Below, piece after piece: positions 29,470 through 37,811 of a stretch of 64,000 nt of DNA. The position numbers were made by a program, and so were the translations under genes. Every line of letters starts with the position of its first letter. Positions within the stretch are counted from its first letter, which is position 1. This stretch comes from Novosphingobium chloroacetimidivorans (lineage in GTDB: Bacteria > Pseudomonadota > Alphaproteobacteria > Sphingomonadales > Sphingomonadaceae): NCBI RefSeq assembly GCF_014204535.1, contig NZ_JACHLR010000011.1, positions 62,001 to 126,000 of the forward strand. Direction: 5' to 3'. The notes below the pieces were generated by a model, which searched no databases, was not told the origin of the DNA, and saw only the letters and a program-made list of their open reading frames with translations.

Positions 29470-32001
29470 TCAATAGTGGAACGTCGCCTGGAGCGTCACC
29501 ATCCGAGGCTGGGTCGGAGTGCCGGTGATGTCGGGCAGGCGATCGCACTGCGTCTGGCTCAGTGTCGCGCACTGCACGAAGCCGCCCTTCCCCCCGCCGG
29601 TGCTGGTGCGATCGTTGGCGTTCACCAGGTTGCGCTTGTTGGTCAGGTTGCGGCCGATCAGCGCCAGTTCCCAGCGCTTGTCGCTCGAAAAGATTCGCGC
29701 CGTCGCGTCGAGCTTGGCGAAGGCCTTCTGATAGGTGTCCGGGTTGTAGTTGGTGCTGGCGATGTAGCCGCCCGAATAGGACATGTCGGCCGAGAGGCTG
29801 AACATCAGCGCCTCGCTCATGCCGAACTCGTAGTAGCCGCCCGCGTTCGCCGTCCACTTGGGCGCCTTGCGCAACCGCACGCCCGACAAGTCCTGCGAGG
29901 TGAAGCGCGGCTCCAATCGTCCGGTCGCCGGATTGAAGGCCAGCGAAGAGGCGCTGCCGACATTGTTGAGCACCCGGTCGCAGCCCAGGTCGCGAGTCTG
30001 GCCGGCGTAGCAATCGCCGATGTAGTTGCGGAACCTGGCATCGTTGAGCGCGGCCGAGGCGTGCAGGTTGAATCCGGGCAGCGTGCGCGGATTGAAGGCG
30101 GTCTGCAGCTCGATCCCGCGCACCCGCGCCTTGGCGGCGTTCTCGGTCCTGAAAGCGTGGATCTGGGTGTCGAACACCGCGACCTGCAAGTCGCTGTAAT
30201 CGTACCAGTAGCCGGTCAGGTTGAAGATCAGCTGGCGGTCCAGCAGTTCGGATTTCAGCCCCGCCTCGAAGCCGTCGACTTTTTCGGGCCGGAAGGTCTG
30301 CCCCTGCGCCTGACGCGCCGGGCTGAGGATCGCGCCCGCTGTGTAGCCCGCATCGAAGCCGCCCGACTTGAAGCCCTTCTTGTAGGACGCGAACAGCATC
30401 AGGTCCGGCGTCGCCTTGTACTTGACGGTGACTTCGGGCGAGAAGTTGTCGAACGTCAGCCTGGGGTCGGGGCTGCCCGGATAAGTCGGCAGCTGCGTGA
30501 CATCGACAGGGTTGCTTGGGTAGCCGCTCGCCGGATTGTAGACGGTATAGTCCTGCAGCTTCTTGATTTCGTGCGTATAGCGCCCGCCTGCCGTGATCTG
30601 CAGCTGCGAGGTGGCGTCGAACAGCAGCTGGCCGAAGCCGGAATAGCTGATCTGCTTCTGATTGGTCGTCTCGACCGGGGCGATGTTGGCCAGGTCGGGG
30701 CGGCCCAGCAGCAGTTGGTAGGGATTGCCCAGCTGGGTGCCGGTGAACAGCTCCCGGCTCTCGTAGAAGCCGCCGACCAGGAAGTTCAGCGGACCATCGA
30801 AGCCGGACGCCAGGCGAAGTTCCTCGGTGAACTGCTCGGACCGGAACTTGACCGAGAAGGCGTAGTTGGGCGTGACCTGGTAAGAGCCGTTCGACATCAG
30901 GCTCTCGCGGATCCAGTAGTAGCCCGTCACCGAAGTCAGCGTCAGGTCGTCGGTCAGCTTGTACTCGGCAGTGCCGGCGATCAGCGCCTGCTTGTTGTAC
31001 CGCGCGCCGCGCCGATCGCCGAGATTGAACCGGTTGACGCCGGGATAGGCGGCCGGCAGCAAGGAGGTGACGACCGTGCCGTCGTTGCGGCAGTTGTCCG
31101 GGCTCTGGAACGTCTCCTGCGGCACGCCATACGGGCAATAGACGACATCGCTGAAGTACGATGCACCGCCGATGATATGCGTGCGGGTGTACGTGCCCTT
31201 GAGCTTGAACGAGAACCGGTCCGACGGCTCGAACGCCAGGGTGCCGCGCAGGAAGGTTTCCTTCTGCTTGGGGAAAGCCTTCAGGTCATAGGGATCGACG
31301 CCCGGCGGGTAGGCGTTGGCCGGCAGCTGCGCGATCCTGACGTAGCCGTCCATGTCCGAATAGCGACCCGCCAGGCGCAGGCCCAGCGTGTCGGTGAGCG
31401 GGGTGGAGACGATCAGCTCGCCGTATCTCTCGTCGGCCTTGAACTCGTAGCCGGCACGCGCGATCACTTCGAGCCGGTCGCCGGGGTCCTCGCTGGTCAG
31501 CGAGATCACGCCACCCGGCGAGTTCTTGCCGAAGAACAGCGCCTGGGGTCCGCGCAGCACTTCGATCTGCCGCAAGTCGAGCTGGGCGGCGCGCAGCAAC
31601 TGGGCGGTGCTGATCTGCACCCCGTCGACGTTGATCGAGACGACCTGGTCGATGAACGGCTGGCTCTCGCCCGAGCCGACACCGCGCAAGGAGATCGAGC
31701 CGCCGATGGATCCCGAGCTTTCGCCGGTGATCAGGCCCGGCGTCAGCGAGGCGATGTTGTTGATGCTCTTCACCGCATAGCGATCGAGCATGGCGCTCGA
31801 CAGCACCGAGATCGCCACCGGCGCTTCCTGCGCGGTTTCGGCGCGGCGGCGGGCAGTGACGATGATCGCGCCCTCGTCTATTGCACCGTCGTTCTGCGCC
31901 TGGGGTCGCGTATCGGGCGCGTCCTGCGCCAGCGCCGGCGCCACACCGACAAGCAGCGCGAACGGTGCGCAGGCACACAGCGAGATGCCTTGATTCCTCA
32001 T
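29470..32001 (-). CDS. TonB-dependent outer-membrane receptor
   Basis: 843 residues. Signal peptide with cleavage after APALAQ. Plug domain: PVAISVLSSAMLDRYAVKSINNIASLTPGL, ISLRGVGSGESQP, VNVDGVQ-like INVDGVQIS, and QIEVLRGPQALFFGKNSPGGVI. A 22-strand barrel follows with typical alternating aromatic motifs, ending RMVTLQATFHY with the terminal aromatic needed for BAM insertion. It imports a bulky substrate using TonB energy; sphingomonads carry many such receptors for aromatic, terpenoid or siderophore compounds, and the ligand cannot be read. The start at 32001 gives a proper signal peptide. Confidence 0.93.
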   Translation of the reverse strand: MRNQGISLCACAPFALLVGVAPALAQDAPDTRPQAQNDGAIDEGAIIVTARRRAETAQEAPVAISVLSSAMLDRYAVKSINNIASLTPGLITGESSGSIGGSISLRGVGSGESQPFIDQVVSINVDGVQISTAQLLRAAQLDLRQIEVLRGPQALFFGKNSPGGVISLTSEDPGDRLEVIARAGYEFKADERYGELIVSTPLTDTLGLRLAGRYSDMDGYVRIAQLPANAYPPGVDPYDLKAFPKQKETFLRGTLAFEPSDRFSFKLKGTYTRTHIIGGASYFSDVVYCPYGVPQETFQSPDNCRNDGTVVTSLLPAAYPGVNRFNLGDRRGARYNKQALIAGTAEYKLTDDLTLTSVTGYYWIRESLMSNGSYQVTPNYAFSVKFRSEQFTEELRLASGFDGPLNFLVGGFYESRELFTGTQLGNPYQLLLGRPDLANIAPVETTNQKQISYSGFGQLLFDATSQLQITAGGRYTHEIKKLQDYTVYNPASGYPSNPVDVTQLPTYPGSPDPRLTFDNFSPEVTVKYKATPDLMLFASYKKGFKSGGFDAGYTAGAILSPARQAQGQTFRPEKVDGFEAGLKSELLDRQLIFNLTGYWYDYSDLQVAVFDTQIHAFRTENAAKARVRGIELQTAFNPRTLPGFNLHASAALNDARFRNYIGDCYAGQTRDLGCDRVLNNVGSASSLAFNPATGRLEPRFTSQDLSGVRLRKAPKWTANAGGYYEFGMSEALMFSLSADMSYSGGYIASTNYNPDTYQKAFAKLDATARIFSSDKRWELALIGRNLTNKRNLVNANDRTSTGGGKGGFVQCATLSQTQCDRLPDITGTPTQPRMVTLQATFHY

Positions 32002-32312
32002 CCGATCCTCCCCCGTCGCGCCCCTTGCGCATTGAAACGGCTCGGCATCCCGAAGCCGTATGCGCGCGCCCCTGTTCGTTTGACGTACAGTGGCCGAGTG
32101 CCAGCTTCAACACGTGTCCAGTCGGCAATGAACACGATTGTTTACAGCATCGGCGCGCAGACCCATGCTCATCTGATCGCCGCAGCCACTCAGCCTATCG
32201 CTCGGTGATCGTTACACCCGATCAAGCCAATCGAACCTTCCGGCTACCAACCCGGGCGAGCGGCCCCTATCTCCTGCCTCGGACAGTCCAACCAAGCAGG
32301 AGAATATGTTCC
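32002..32312. promoter_or_regulatory. Divergent control region between TonB receptor and ahpC
   Basis: 311 bases that must hold promoters for both genes. The stretch 32200-32245 repeats the tetramer ATCG/GATC at roughly regular spacing (ATCGCTCGGTGATCG, CGATCAAGCCAATCG), which might be a regulator site such as for OxyR, but I cannot match it to a defined consensus. Confidence 0.35.
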
Positions 32313-32879
32313 ATGGGTATCGTCGGTAGCACCATCAAGCCGTTCAAGAACACCGCGTTCCAGGCCGGCAAGGACTTCTTCGACGTCACCGAGAAGGACA
32401 TCGAGGGCAAGTGGGCCGTGTTCTTCTTCTATCCCGCCGACTTCACCTTCGTCTGCCCCACCGAGCTGGAAGACCTGGGCGAGCAGTACGACACTCTGCA
32501 GGGCCTCGGCGTCGAAGTGTACGGCGTCTCGACCGACACGCACTTCAGCCACAAGGCCTGGCACGATACGTCGGAGACGATCGGCAAGCTCAAGTACGCG
32601 TTCCTGGGCGACCAGAACCATGCGCTGACCAACAACTTCGGCGTGCTGCGCGAAGGCGCAGGCCTCGCTGATCGCGCGACCTTCGTGGTCGATCCGGACG
32701 GCGTGATCCAGCTGGTCGAGATCACTCCCGAGGGCGTGGGCCGCAACGCCACCGAACTCGTCCGCAAGATCAAGGCCGCCAAGTACTGGCGCGAGCACCC
32801 CGGCCAGGTCTGCCCGGCCAAGTGGGAAGAAGGCAGCGAGACGCTGGCTCCTTCGCTCGACCTCGTCGGCAAGATCTAA
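32313..32879 (+). CDS. ahpC: Alkyl hydroperoxide reductase C (2-Cys peroxiredoxin)
   Basis: 188 residues, matching E. coli AhpC in length and N-terminus (STIKPFKNTAF). Peroxidatic Cys48 in FYPADFTFVCPTE and resolving Cys167 in GQVCPAKW. It reduces H2O2, organic peroxides and peroxynitrite and is recycled by AhpF, the next gene. The start ATG at 32313 lies 9 bases after AGGAGA; an ATG at 32306 is in another frame. An inverted repeat of the CGCGAAGGCG family sits between ahpC and ahpF. Confidence 0.97.
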   Translation: MGIVGSTIKPFKNTAFQAGKDFFDVTEKDIEGKWAVFFFYPADFTFVCPTELEDLGEQYDTLQGLGVEVYGVSTDTHFSHKAWHDTSETIGKLKYAFLGDQNHALTNNFGVLREGAGLADRATFVVDPDGVIQLVEITPEGVGRNATELVRKIKAAKYWREHPGQVCPAKWEEGSETLAPSLDLVGKI

Positions 32880-32913
32880 TCTAGACCCGCGGCAGTTCGC
32901 TCTTCCTCTCTCA

Positions 32914-33008
32914 CTTCGTCATTCCCGCGAAGGCGGGAATCCATCTCCGGGTTGTTCGGTTTACGCCAGCTTACGAGATGGGCCCCCGCCTTCGCGGGGG
33001 TGACGAAG
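32914..33008. repeat. Inverted repeat (CCCGCGAAGGCGGG family) between ahpC and ahpF
   Basis: Left arm CTTCGTCATTCCCGCGAAGG..., right arm ...CCTTCGCGGGGGTGACGAAG, with outer 8-12 bases perfectly complementary. It lies in the 183-base ahpC-ahpF gap and could lower read-through or stabilise the ahpC message. Confidence 0.8.
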
Positions 33009-33062
33009 GGTGGGTGGGGAGAGTGACGCCGGGGACCAAACCCGAAACAAAGGACCAATCCC

Positions 33063-34673
33063 ATGCTCGACGCCTCCCTGAAGCAACAGCTCTCGCAATA
33101 CCTCGCCATGCTGCGCGAACCGATCGAGCTCGTCGCCTCGCTGGGCGCCGATGCCAAGTCGGCCGAGACTCGCGAGCTGCTGGAGACGATCTCCGGCCTC
33201 AGCGACAAGGTCACCGCCACGTACGACGGCGACGACGCGCGCCGCCCCAGCTTCATCATCCGCCGCGCCTCGGACGCCAGCGTCTGGGTACGCTTCGCCG
33301 GCGTGCCGCTCGGCCATGAGTTCACCTCGCTGGTGCTCGCCCTTCTGTGGACCGGCGGCCACCCGCCCAAGGTTTCCGACGAGACGCTCGAGGCCATCCG
33401 CAACCTGGAAGGCGACTTCGAGTTCGAGATGTACTTCTCGCTCTCGTGCCACAACTGCCCTGACGTGGTGCAGGCACTCACCCTGCTCTCGCTCTTTAAC
33501 CCGCGCGTGAACGCCACCCTGATCGAGGGCGGCACGTTCAAGCAGGAAGTCGAGACGCGCGGCGTCATGGCCGTGCCCGCGGTGTTCCTGAACGATGCGA
33601 TGTGGGGCTCGGGCAAGATGAGCGTCGAGGAGATCCTCACCAAGCTCGACACCGGCGCCGAGGCACGCGCCGCCGCCAAGCTCGCCGACAAGGCGCCTTA
33701 CGAGGTGCTGGTGATCGGTGGCGGTCCTGCCGGTGCGGCCGCGGCGATCTACACCGCGCGCAAGGGCTTTCGCACCGGCATCGCCGCCGAGCGCATGGGC
33801 GGCCAGGTGCAGGACACCATGGGCATCGAGAACTTCATCTCGGTCCCCTACACCGAAGGCCCCAAACTGGCGGCCTCGCTGGAGCAGCACATCAAGGAGT
33901 ACGAGATCGACTCCATGAACCTGCTGCGCGCCGAGAAGCTGATCCCGGCCACACAGGTGGGCGGCATGCACGAGGTGGTGTTCAGCAACGGCGCCTCGCT
34001 CAAGGCGCGCTCGGTGATCCTCACCACCGGTGCCCGCTGGCGCAACCTCGGCGTGCCCGGCGAGGCCGAGTACCGCAACAAGGGCGTGGCCTACTGCCCG
34101 CACTGTGACGGCCCGCTCTATAAGGGCAAGCGCGTGGCGGTGATCGGCGGCGGCAACTCCGGCGTCGAGGCGGCGATTGACCTTGCCAACATTGTCGCAC
34201 ACGTGACGCTGGTGGAGTTCGACTCCAAGCTGCGCGCCGACCAGGTCCTGGTGGACAAGCTGCGCTCGATGCCCAACGTCGACATCCTCGTCTCCGCGCA
34301 GACCACCGAAGTCGACGGCGACGGCGAGAAGGTCAGCGCGCTGGTCTACAAGAACCGGGAGACGGGCGAGGAGCACAAGGTCGAACTGGAAGGCGTGTTC
34401 GTCCAGATCGGGCTCGTGCCCAACACCGAGTTCCTCAAGGACTCGGGCCTGGAGCTCAACCGCGGCGAGATCGTGATCGACGCTCATGCCGCGACCAACC
34501 TGCCCGGCGTCTTCGCCGCCGGCGATGCGACGACGGTGCCGTACAAGCAGATCATCGTGGCCATGGGCGAAGGCTCCAAGGCAGCGCTGAGCGCGTTCGA
34601 CTACCTCATCCGCAACGAGCCGGTGGAAGAGATCGCGCAGGAGTTCCAGCAAGAGGCGGTTGCTGCCGAGTAA
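33063..34673 (+). CDS. ahpF: Alkyl hydroperoxide reductase subunit F
   Basis: 536 residues. N-terminal tandem thioredoxin-like domain with the active pair CHNC ([13 protein letters not shown]), then the FAD domain ([21 protein letters not shown]), the CPHC redox centre ([13 protein letters not shown]), the NADH-binding motif [18 protein letters not shown], and the FAD-closing [34 protein letters not shown]. It passes electrons from NADH to AhpC. The ATG at 33063 is preceded by AAAGGA. A strong terminator follows at 34700. Confidence 0.97.
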   Translation: MLDASLKQQLSQYLAMLREPIELVASLGADAKSAETRELLETISGLSDKVTATYDGDDARRPSFIIRRASDASVWVRFAGVPLGHEFTSLVLALLWTGGHPPKVSDETLEAIRNLEGDFEFEMYFSLSCHNCPDVVQALTLLSLFNPRVNATLIEGGTFKQEVETRGVMAVPAVFLNDAMWGSGKMSVEEILTKLDTGAEARAAAKLADKAPYEVLVIGGGPAGAAAAIYTARKGFRTGIAAERMGGQVQDTMGIENFISVPYTEGPKLAASLEQHIKEYEIDSMNLLRAEKLIPATQVGGMHEVVFSNGASLKARSVILTTGARWRNLGVPGEAEYRNKGVAYCPHCDGPLYKGKRVAVIGGGNSGVEAAIDLANIVAHVTLVEFDSKLRADQVLVDKLRSMPNVDILVSAQTTEVDGDGEKVSALVYKNRETGEEHKVELEGVFVQIGLVPNTEFLKDSGLELNRGEIVIDAHAATNLPGVFAAGDATTVPYKQIIVAMGEGSKAALSAFDYLIRNEPVEEIAQEFQQEAVAAE

Positions 34674-34699
34674 GCCTTCGGGTCGCTGACGAAGGCAGA

Positions 34700-34728
34700 G
34701 GCGGCGGTCGCAAGACCGCCGCCTTTTC
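34700..34728 (+). terminator. Rho-independent terminator after ahpF
   Basis: Perfect 10-bp GC stem GGCGGCGGTC / GACCGCCGCC with a GCAA tetraloop, followed by TTTTCT. It lies 27 bases beyond the ahpF stop. Confidence 0.92.
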
Positions 34729-34964
34729 TGCGCCCGCAAACCGCGTTGATCGAGCTTCGCGCAGCCGCCGGAGCCGGGCGGCGAAGGCAGAAACCGAGTT
34801 TGATTGCTATTTGCCCGGAAGCGGCCTACACAGGCTTCGCTGACGTCGCACGCGACGGACTCTCGGGCGGCCATGCTGCCCCTTTTGTCCCTAACTAGCC
34901 TCACCGAAGCCGGGATGTGCCGCTGTGGCGCATGCCCGATACCATGGGACAAAGGATACCCATC

Positions 34965-35171
34965 ATGACCATTGGCACCGTAAAATTCTTCAATGCCGAC
35001 AAGGGCTATGGTTTCATCGCACCGGAAAACGGCGGCGACGACTCCTTCGTGCACATCACCGCAGTCCAGGCTGCCGGCATGAGCACGCTCAACAAGGATC
35101 AGCGTCTGTCGTATGACGTCGAGACCGACCGCCGTGGCAAGGCTTCTGCCGTAAACCTGCAGTCCGCCTGA
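34965..35171 (+). CDS. Cold-shock protein (CspA family)
   Basis: 68-residue single CSD protein beginning MTIGTVKFFNADKGYGFI. RNP1 is KGYGFI and RNP2 is DSFVHI. The protein binds single-stranded RNA/DNA as a chaperone. The start at 34965 (AAAGGA 6 bases earlier) is used; the longer frame adds 16 unrelated residues. A long hairpin follows the stop. The 5' leader of about 240 bases to the ahpF terminator may hold a regulatory UTR, as is usual for csp genes. Confidence 0.95.
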   Translation: MTIGTVKFFNADKGYGFIAPENGGDDSFVHITAVQAAGMSTLNKDQRLSYDVETDRRGKASAVNLQSA

Positions 35172-35177
35172 TTTCAG

Positions 35178-35217
35178 GTCGGCCACGCGGACGGGTCATC
35201 CCGTCTGCGTGGCCGAC
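35178..35217 (+). terminator. Long hairpin after the cold-shock gene
   Basis: 18-base arms GTCGGCCACGCGGACGGG and CCCGTCTGCGTGGCCGAC with one mismatch and a TCAT loop, 6 bases after the stop. No T-run follows, so it may act as an RNA-stability hairpin or attenuator rather than a classic terminator. Confidence 0.6.
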
Positions 35218-35253
35218 GCCTGCGGGAAGCCGCCCTCCAGTCGGAGCAGACCT

Positions 35254-35463
35254 ATGTCAGATGCCACTGCACGCCCGTTCCTGATCAACAAGGACGATGA
35301 CGGCAACTTCCGTCTCACGGTCAGGACCACGCGCTACAACTCTCGCGGTTATCCGCTGGTGTCCGCAGCTCTCCAGGAAGAGCTGTTCAAGACGGCCAAT
35401 GCGGCGCGGGCCTTTGCGCGGGAGAATTTCCGAGCGCAGCCCGGTCAGTACACGACCAAGTAA
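35254..35463 (+). CDS. Small hypothetical protein
   Basis: 69 residues starting MSDATARPFLINKDDDG, with GGAG before the ATG. It contains FRLTVRTTRYNSRGYPLVSAALQEELF and AARAFARENF; a small alpha/beta protein with basic and aromatic residues. I do not recognise the family. It is the first of several very small same-strand proteins between the cold-shock gene and rsgA. Confidence 0.6.
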   Translation: MSDATARPFLINKDDDGNFRLTVRTTRYNSRGYPLVSAALQEELFKTANAARAFARENFRAQPGQYTTK

Positions 35464-35604
35464 GTCCCGGCGAGGCAAGTCCCCCGGACAAGTAAGCCCT
35501 GGCGCCCCTGAGCACCCGCCGCACAGATCGATCCTGGCGTGGACCACAGGGTGGCGCAGGACGTTATCACGGCACGCGCGGGTCGCCTGCGCTGGAGACC
35601 TGGG

Positions 35605-35820
35605 ATGACCACTGACGAATTCATGCGCCACCTTCGGGACGCCGGCGCCAACGAGGTCGAACTGGCCTTGAGCGGTTCCAAGGTGATGCTCCCGATTACG
35701 GAGCCGCACGAGGCGCTGGAATTCTTCAACTGCATGCTCGATGTCCTCACCGGCGTGAAGGCCGCCGAGGACGACGCCGCGCTCGACCGGATCAGGCCCG
35801 GATTTGGCAGCACCCATTAA
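35605..35820 (+). CDS. Small hypothetical protein
   Basis: 71 residues from ATG 35605 (MTTDEFMRHLRDAGANEVEL), with GGAGA upstream. It is acidic, with an amphipathic C-terminal helix (HEALEFFNCMLDVLTGVKAAEDDAALDRI). The longer frame from 35539 lacks a ribosome site. No family recognised. Confidence 0.55.
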   Translation: MTTDEFMRHLRDAGANEVELALSGSKVMLPITEPHEALEFFNCMLDVLTGVKAAEDDAALDRIRPGFGSTH

Positions 35821-35861
35821 GCGGTCGGCTGACGCCGGCCCAGGTTTTCGGAGTCACCGAC

Positions 35862-35996
35862 ATACCACGCAAACCGAACTACGACTTCGAGCGTCGCGAA
35901 CGCGAGAAGGCCAAGGCCGCCGAAGCGGTCAAGAAGGCGCAAGCCAAGGCGGACAAGCGCGCAGCCGAGCAGGCGGCGCCGGACTCGGATTCATGA
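35862..35996 (+). CDS. Small basic protein with probable ATA start
   Basis: 44 residues: after the start, PRKPNYDFERRERE then an Ala/Lys/Glu-rich helix ending PDSDS. The KPNY.FER.ER.KAKAAE pattern resembles small proteins found widely in alphaproteobacteria that begin M-x-KPNY-x-FER. No ATG, GTG or TTG exists in frame between the preceding stop and this motif; the codon at the expected start is ATA (35862), with GGAG 8 bases before it. Either ATA is used or the gene lost its start. An in-frame CTG at 35829 is the only alternative. Confidence 0.5.
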   Translation: MPRKPNYDFERREREKAKAAEAVKKAQAKADKRAAEQAAPDSDS

Positions 35997-36024
35997 TGCG
36001 AGCTTCGGCATCGCCGACGCACTG

Positions 36025-37059
36025 ATGGGTTCAAACCTCACGCTGGCGCAACTCGGCTGGAAGCCCTTTTTCGACCGGCAGGTCTCGGACGTGGAAAGGC
36101 ACGACTGCCAACCCGTTCGGGTGATGTCGGTCCACCGCGGCAGGGTCAGCGTCTCGGGCGAAGACTTCGAGGATTCGATCTCGTCCAGCGTGCCCCATCC
36201 TGCGGGAGCCGAGGACCGGCCGACTGTCGGCGACTGGTTGCTGGTCGATCGCGACACCCGAACCCTCGTTCGCATCCTCGAACGCACGAGCCTGTTCAAG
36301 CGGCCCGCTCCTGGTGACGACCGCCGATTGCAGTTGATCGCTGCGAACGTCGACACGCTGTTCATCGTCACGTCGTGCGATCAGGATTTCAACGTCGCCC
36401 GCATCGAGCGCTATCTCGTCCTCACCCGTGAGGTGGGCGTGCAGCCAGTGGTCATCCTCACCAAGGCCGATTTGAGTTCGAGCCCGGATTCACTGGTCGA
36501 GACAGTCGGCGCGCTCCAGTCGGGACTGCGCGTGGAACTCGTCAACGGGCGCGACCCCCTGAGCGTCGCCGGACTCAAGCGATATTGCGGGCCGGGCGAC
36601 ACAGTGGCGCTGGTGGGATCTTCCGGGGTGGGCAAGTCGACGCTCGTCAACACGCTCAAGGGATCGGACAGCATCGCCACGCAGCCCGTCCGCGAGGATG
36701 ACGGCAAGGGCCGGCATACGACGACGGTCCGCGAGATGCACCGACTCGGCGACGGTAATGGCGACGGCGGTGGCTGGCTGGTCGATACGCCCGGTATGCG
36801 CGAGCTGCAGATGTCCGAGGTCGCCTCGGGAGTCGCCGACGTGTTCGAGGACGTCACCAGCGTGTCGCTGGCGTGCCGCTTCGCGAACTGCACGCATGCC
36901 GGAGAGCCAGGCTGCGCGATCCGGTCGGCGCTCGACGAGGGACAGCTCGATCCCGCGCGTGTCGAGCGATGGCGCAAGCTTGCGCAGGAAGATCAGGCCA
37001 ACAGCGCGGACGCAGCGGCGCGCCGATCCCGGTCGAGCAAACCGAAAGACAGGAGATAA
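36025..37059 (+). CDS. rsgA: Ribosome small subunit-dependent GTPase RsgA
   Basis: 344 residues. The circularly permuted GTPase order is clear: G4 TKAD, then G1 GSSGVGKSTLVN, G2-region TT..R (RHTTTVREM), then G3 DTPGMREL. An N-terminal OB fold precedes and a C-terminal zinc site (C.FANCTH..EPGC) follows. RsgA matures the 30S subunit. The ATG at 36025 is taken as start. A 51-residue gene follows after 2 bases. Confidence 0.95.
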   Translation: MGSNLTLAQLGWKPFFDRQVSDVERHDCQPVRVMSVHRGRVSVSGEDFEDSISSSVPHPAGAEDRPTVGDWLLVDRDTRTLVRILERTSLFKRPAPGDDRRLQLIAANVDTLFIVTSCDQDFNVARIERYLVLTREVGVQPVVILTKADLSSSPDSLVETVGALQSGLRVELVNGRDPLSVAGLKRYCGPGDTVALVGSSGVGKSTLVNTLKGSDSIATQPVREDDGKGRHTTTVREMHRLGDGNGDGGGWLVDTPGMRELQMSEVASGVADVFEDVTSVSLACRFANCTHAGEPGCAIRSALDEGQLDPARVERWRKLAQEDQANSADAAARRSRSSKPKDRR

Positions 37060-37061
37060 CC

Positions 37062-37217
37062 TTGGCCGATCTGTACCTGCGAGCCCTGGAAGCCGAACGC
37101 CGCAAGCTCTGGGCGGAGTGCCGTCTCAAGGGACTTGCCAAGGGAACACCGGCGCGCCTGCGGATCGAGGAACTCGACAAGCTGCTGGCGGAACACCGGA
37201 CCAAGCGGGCCGGTTAG
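37062..37217 (+). CDS. Small hypothetical protein coupled to rsgA
   Basis: 51 residues beginning at TTG 37062, two bases after the rsgA stop; AGGAG at 37051-37055 (inside the last rsgA codons) gives a good ribosome site. The sequence LADLYLRALEAERRKLWAEC followed by IEELDKLLAEHRTKRAG is helical and highly charged. No family recognised. The tight spacing argues that it is translated with rsgA. Confidence 0.6.
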   Translation: MADLYLRALEAERRKLWAECRLKGLAKGTPARLRIEELDKLLAEHRTKRAG

Positions 37218-37238
37218 CCTTAACCTGCGCTCTCCCGG

Positions 37239-37811
37239 TCAACGCTTCCTCTTCAACACCACATACAGCGCGCCCGGCCCGCCGTGCCGCCGATGCGCGC
37301 CGCGGATCGCGGCAATGGCGCTCGCATGTTCGCTGGCGCCGAGCCAGTCGACGATCTTGGCCCGGATCGCGCCCCGCGCCTGACCACGGTCCGCCGCTTC
37401 GGTCGGCCGCGGCTTGCCGGTGACCACCAGCACCACGCGCGCGCCCATCGCACGTGCCTGCGCCAGACCGTGCATCAATCGCCCATAGGCCTGATCGAGC
37501 CCGGAGCCGTGCAGGTCCAGACTGAAATCCGGCTCCAAGCCACCGCGCGTGATCTTCTTCTCCCAGGCGGCGTCCAAGCCAACCTTGTCCTCCCCGCTTC
37601 GAGGAGGGGGACCGCGCCGCGCAGCGGCGGGATGCTGGGGACTCGCGATCTTCACCGAGGCCTGCTGCACGACCGGGGCCGGCACCGGCGCCGGAGTTGG
37701 TTCGACCACCTCGACGCGACGGGCGCGGCGCCGCTCCAGCGGCGTGACCGTGTCGGCCACCTTGCGCCAGATCGCCGCCTCGTCCGGCGAGAGCCGCCGC
37801 GGCGGCCTCAT
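37239..37811 (-). CDS. Smr domain protein
   Basis: 190 residues starting MRPPRRLSPDEAAIWRKVADTVTPL, with a C-terminal Smr domain: LDLHGSGLDQAYGRLMHGLAQARAMGARVVLVVTGK and the terminal GGPGALYVVLKRKR. Smr domains bind or nick nucleic acids (MutS2/SmrA type). The ATG overlaps the mltA stop (ATGA), so the two are coupled. The linker at roughly residues 60-75 is an in-frame intergenic repeat (HPAAARRGPPPRSGED), matching the one inside metH. This is probably tolerated because the linker is disordered. Confidence 0.9.
   Translation of the reverse strand: MRPPRRLSPDEAAIWRKVADTVTPLERRRARRVEVVEPTPAPVPAPVVQQASVKIASPQHPAAARRGPPPRSGEDKVGLDAAWEKKITRGGLEPDFSLDLHGSGLDQAYGRLMHGLAQARAMGARVVLVVTGKPRPTEAADRGQARGAIRAKIVDWLGASEHASAIAAIRGAHRRHGGPGALYVVLKRKR
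37588..37632 (-). repeat. GPPPR-type repeat inside the smr gene
   Basis: On the minus strand CATCCCGCCG.. then GGTCCCCCTCCTCGAAGCGG and GGAGGAC, the same element and the same reading frame as in metH, encoding H-P-A...G-P-P-P-R-S-G-E-D. The gene continues in frame on both sides. Confidence 0.75.
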
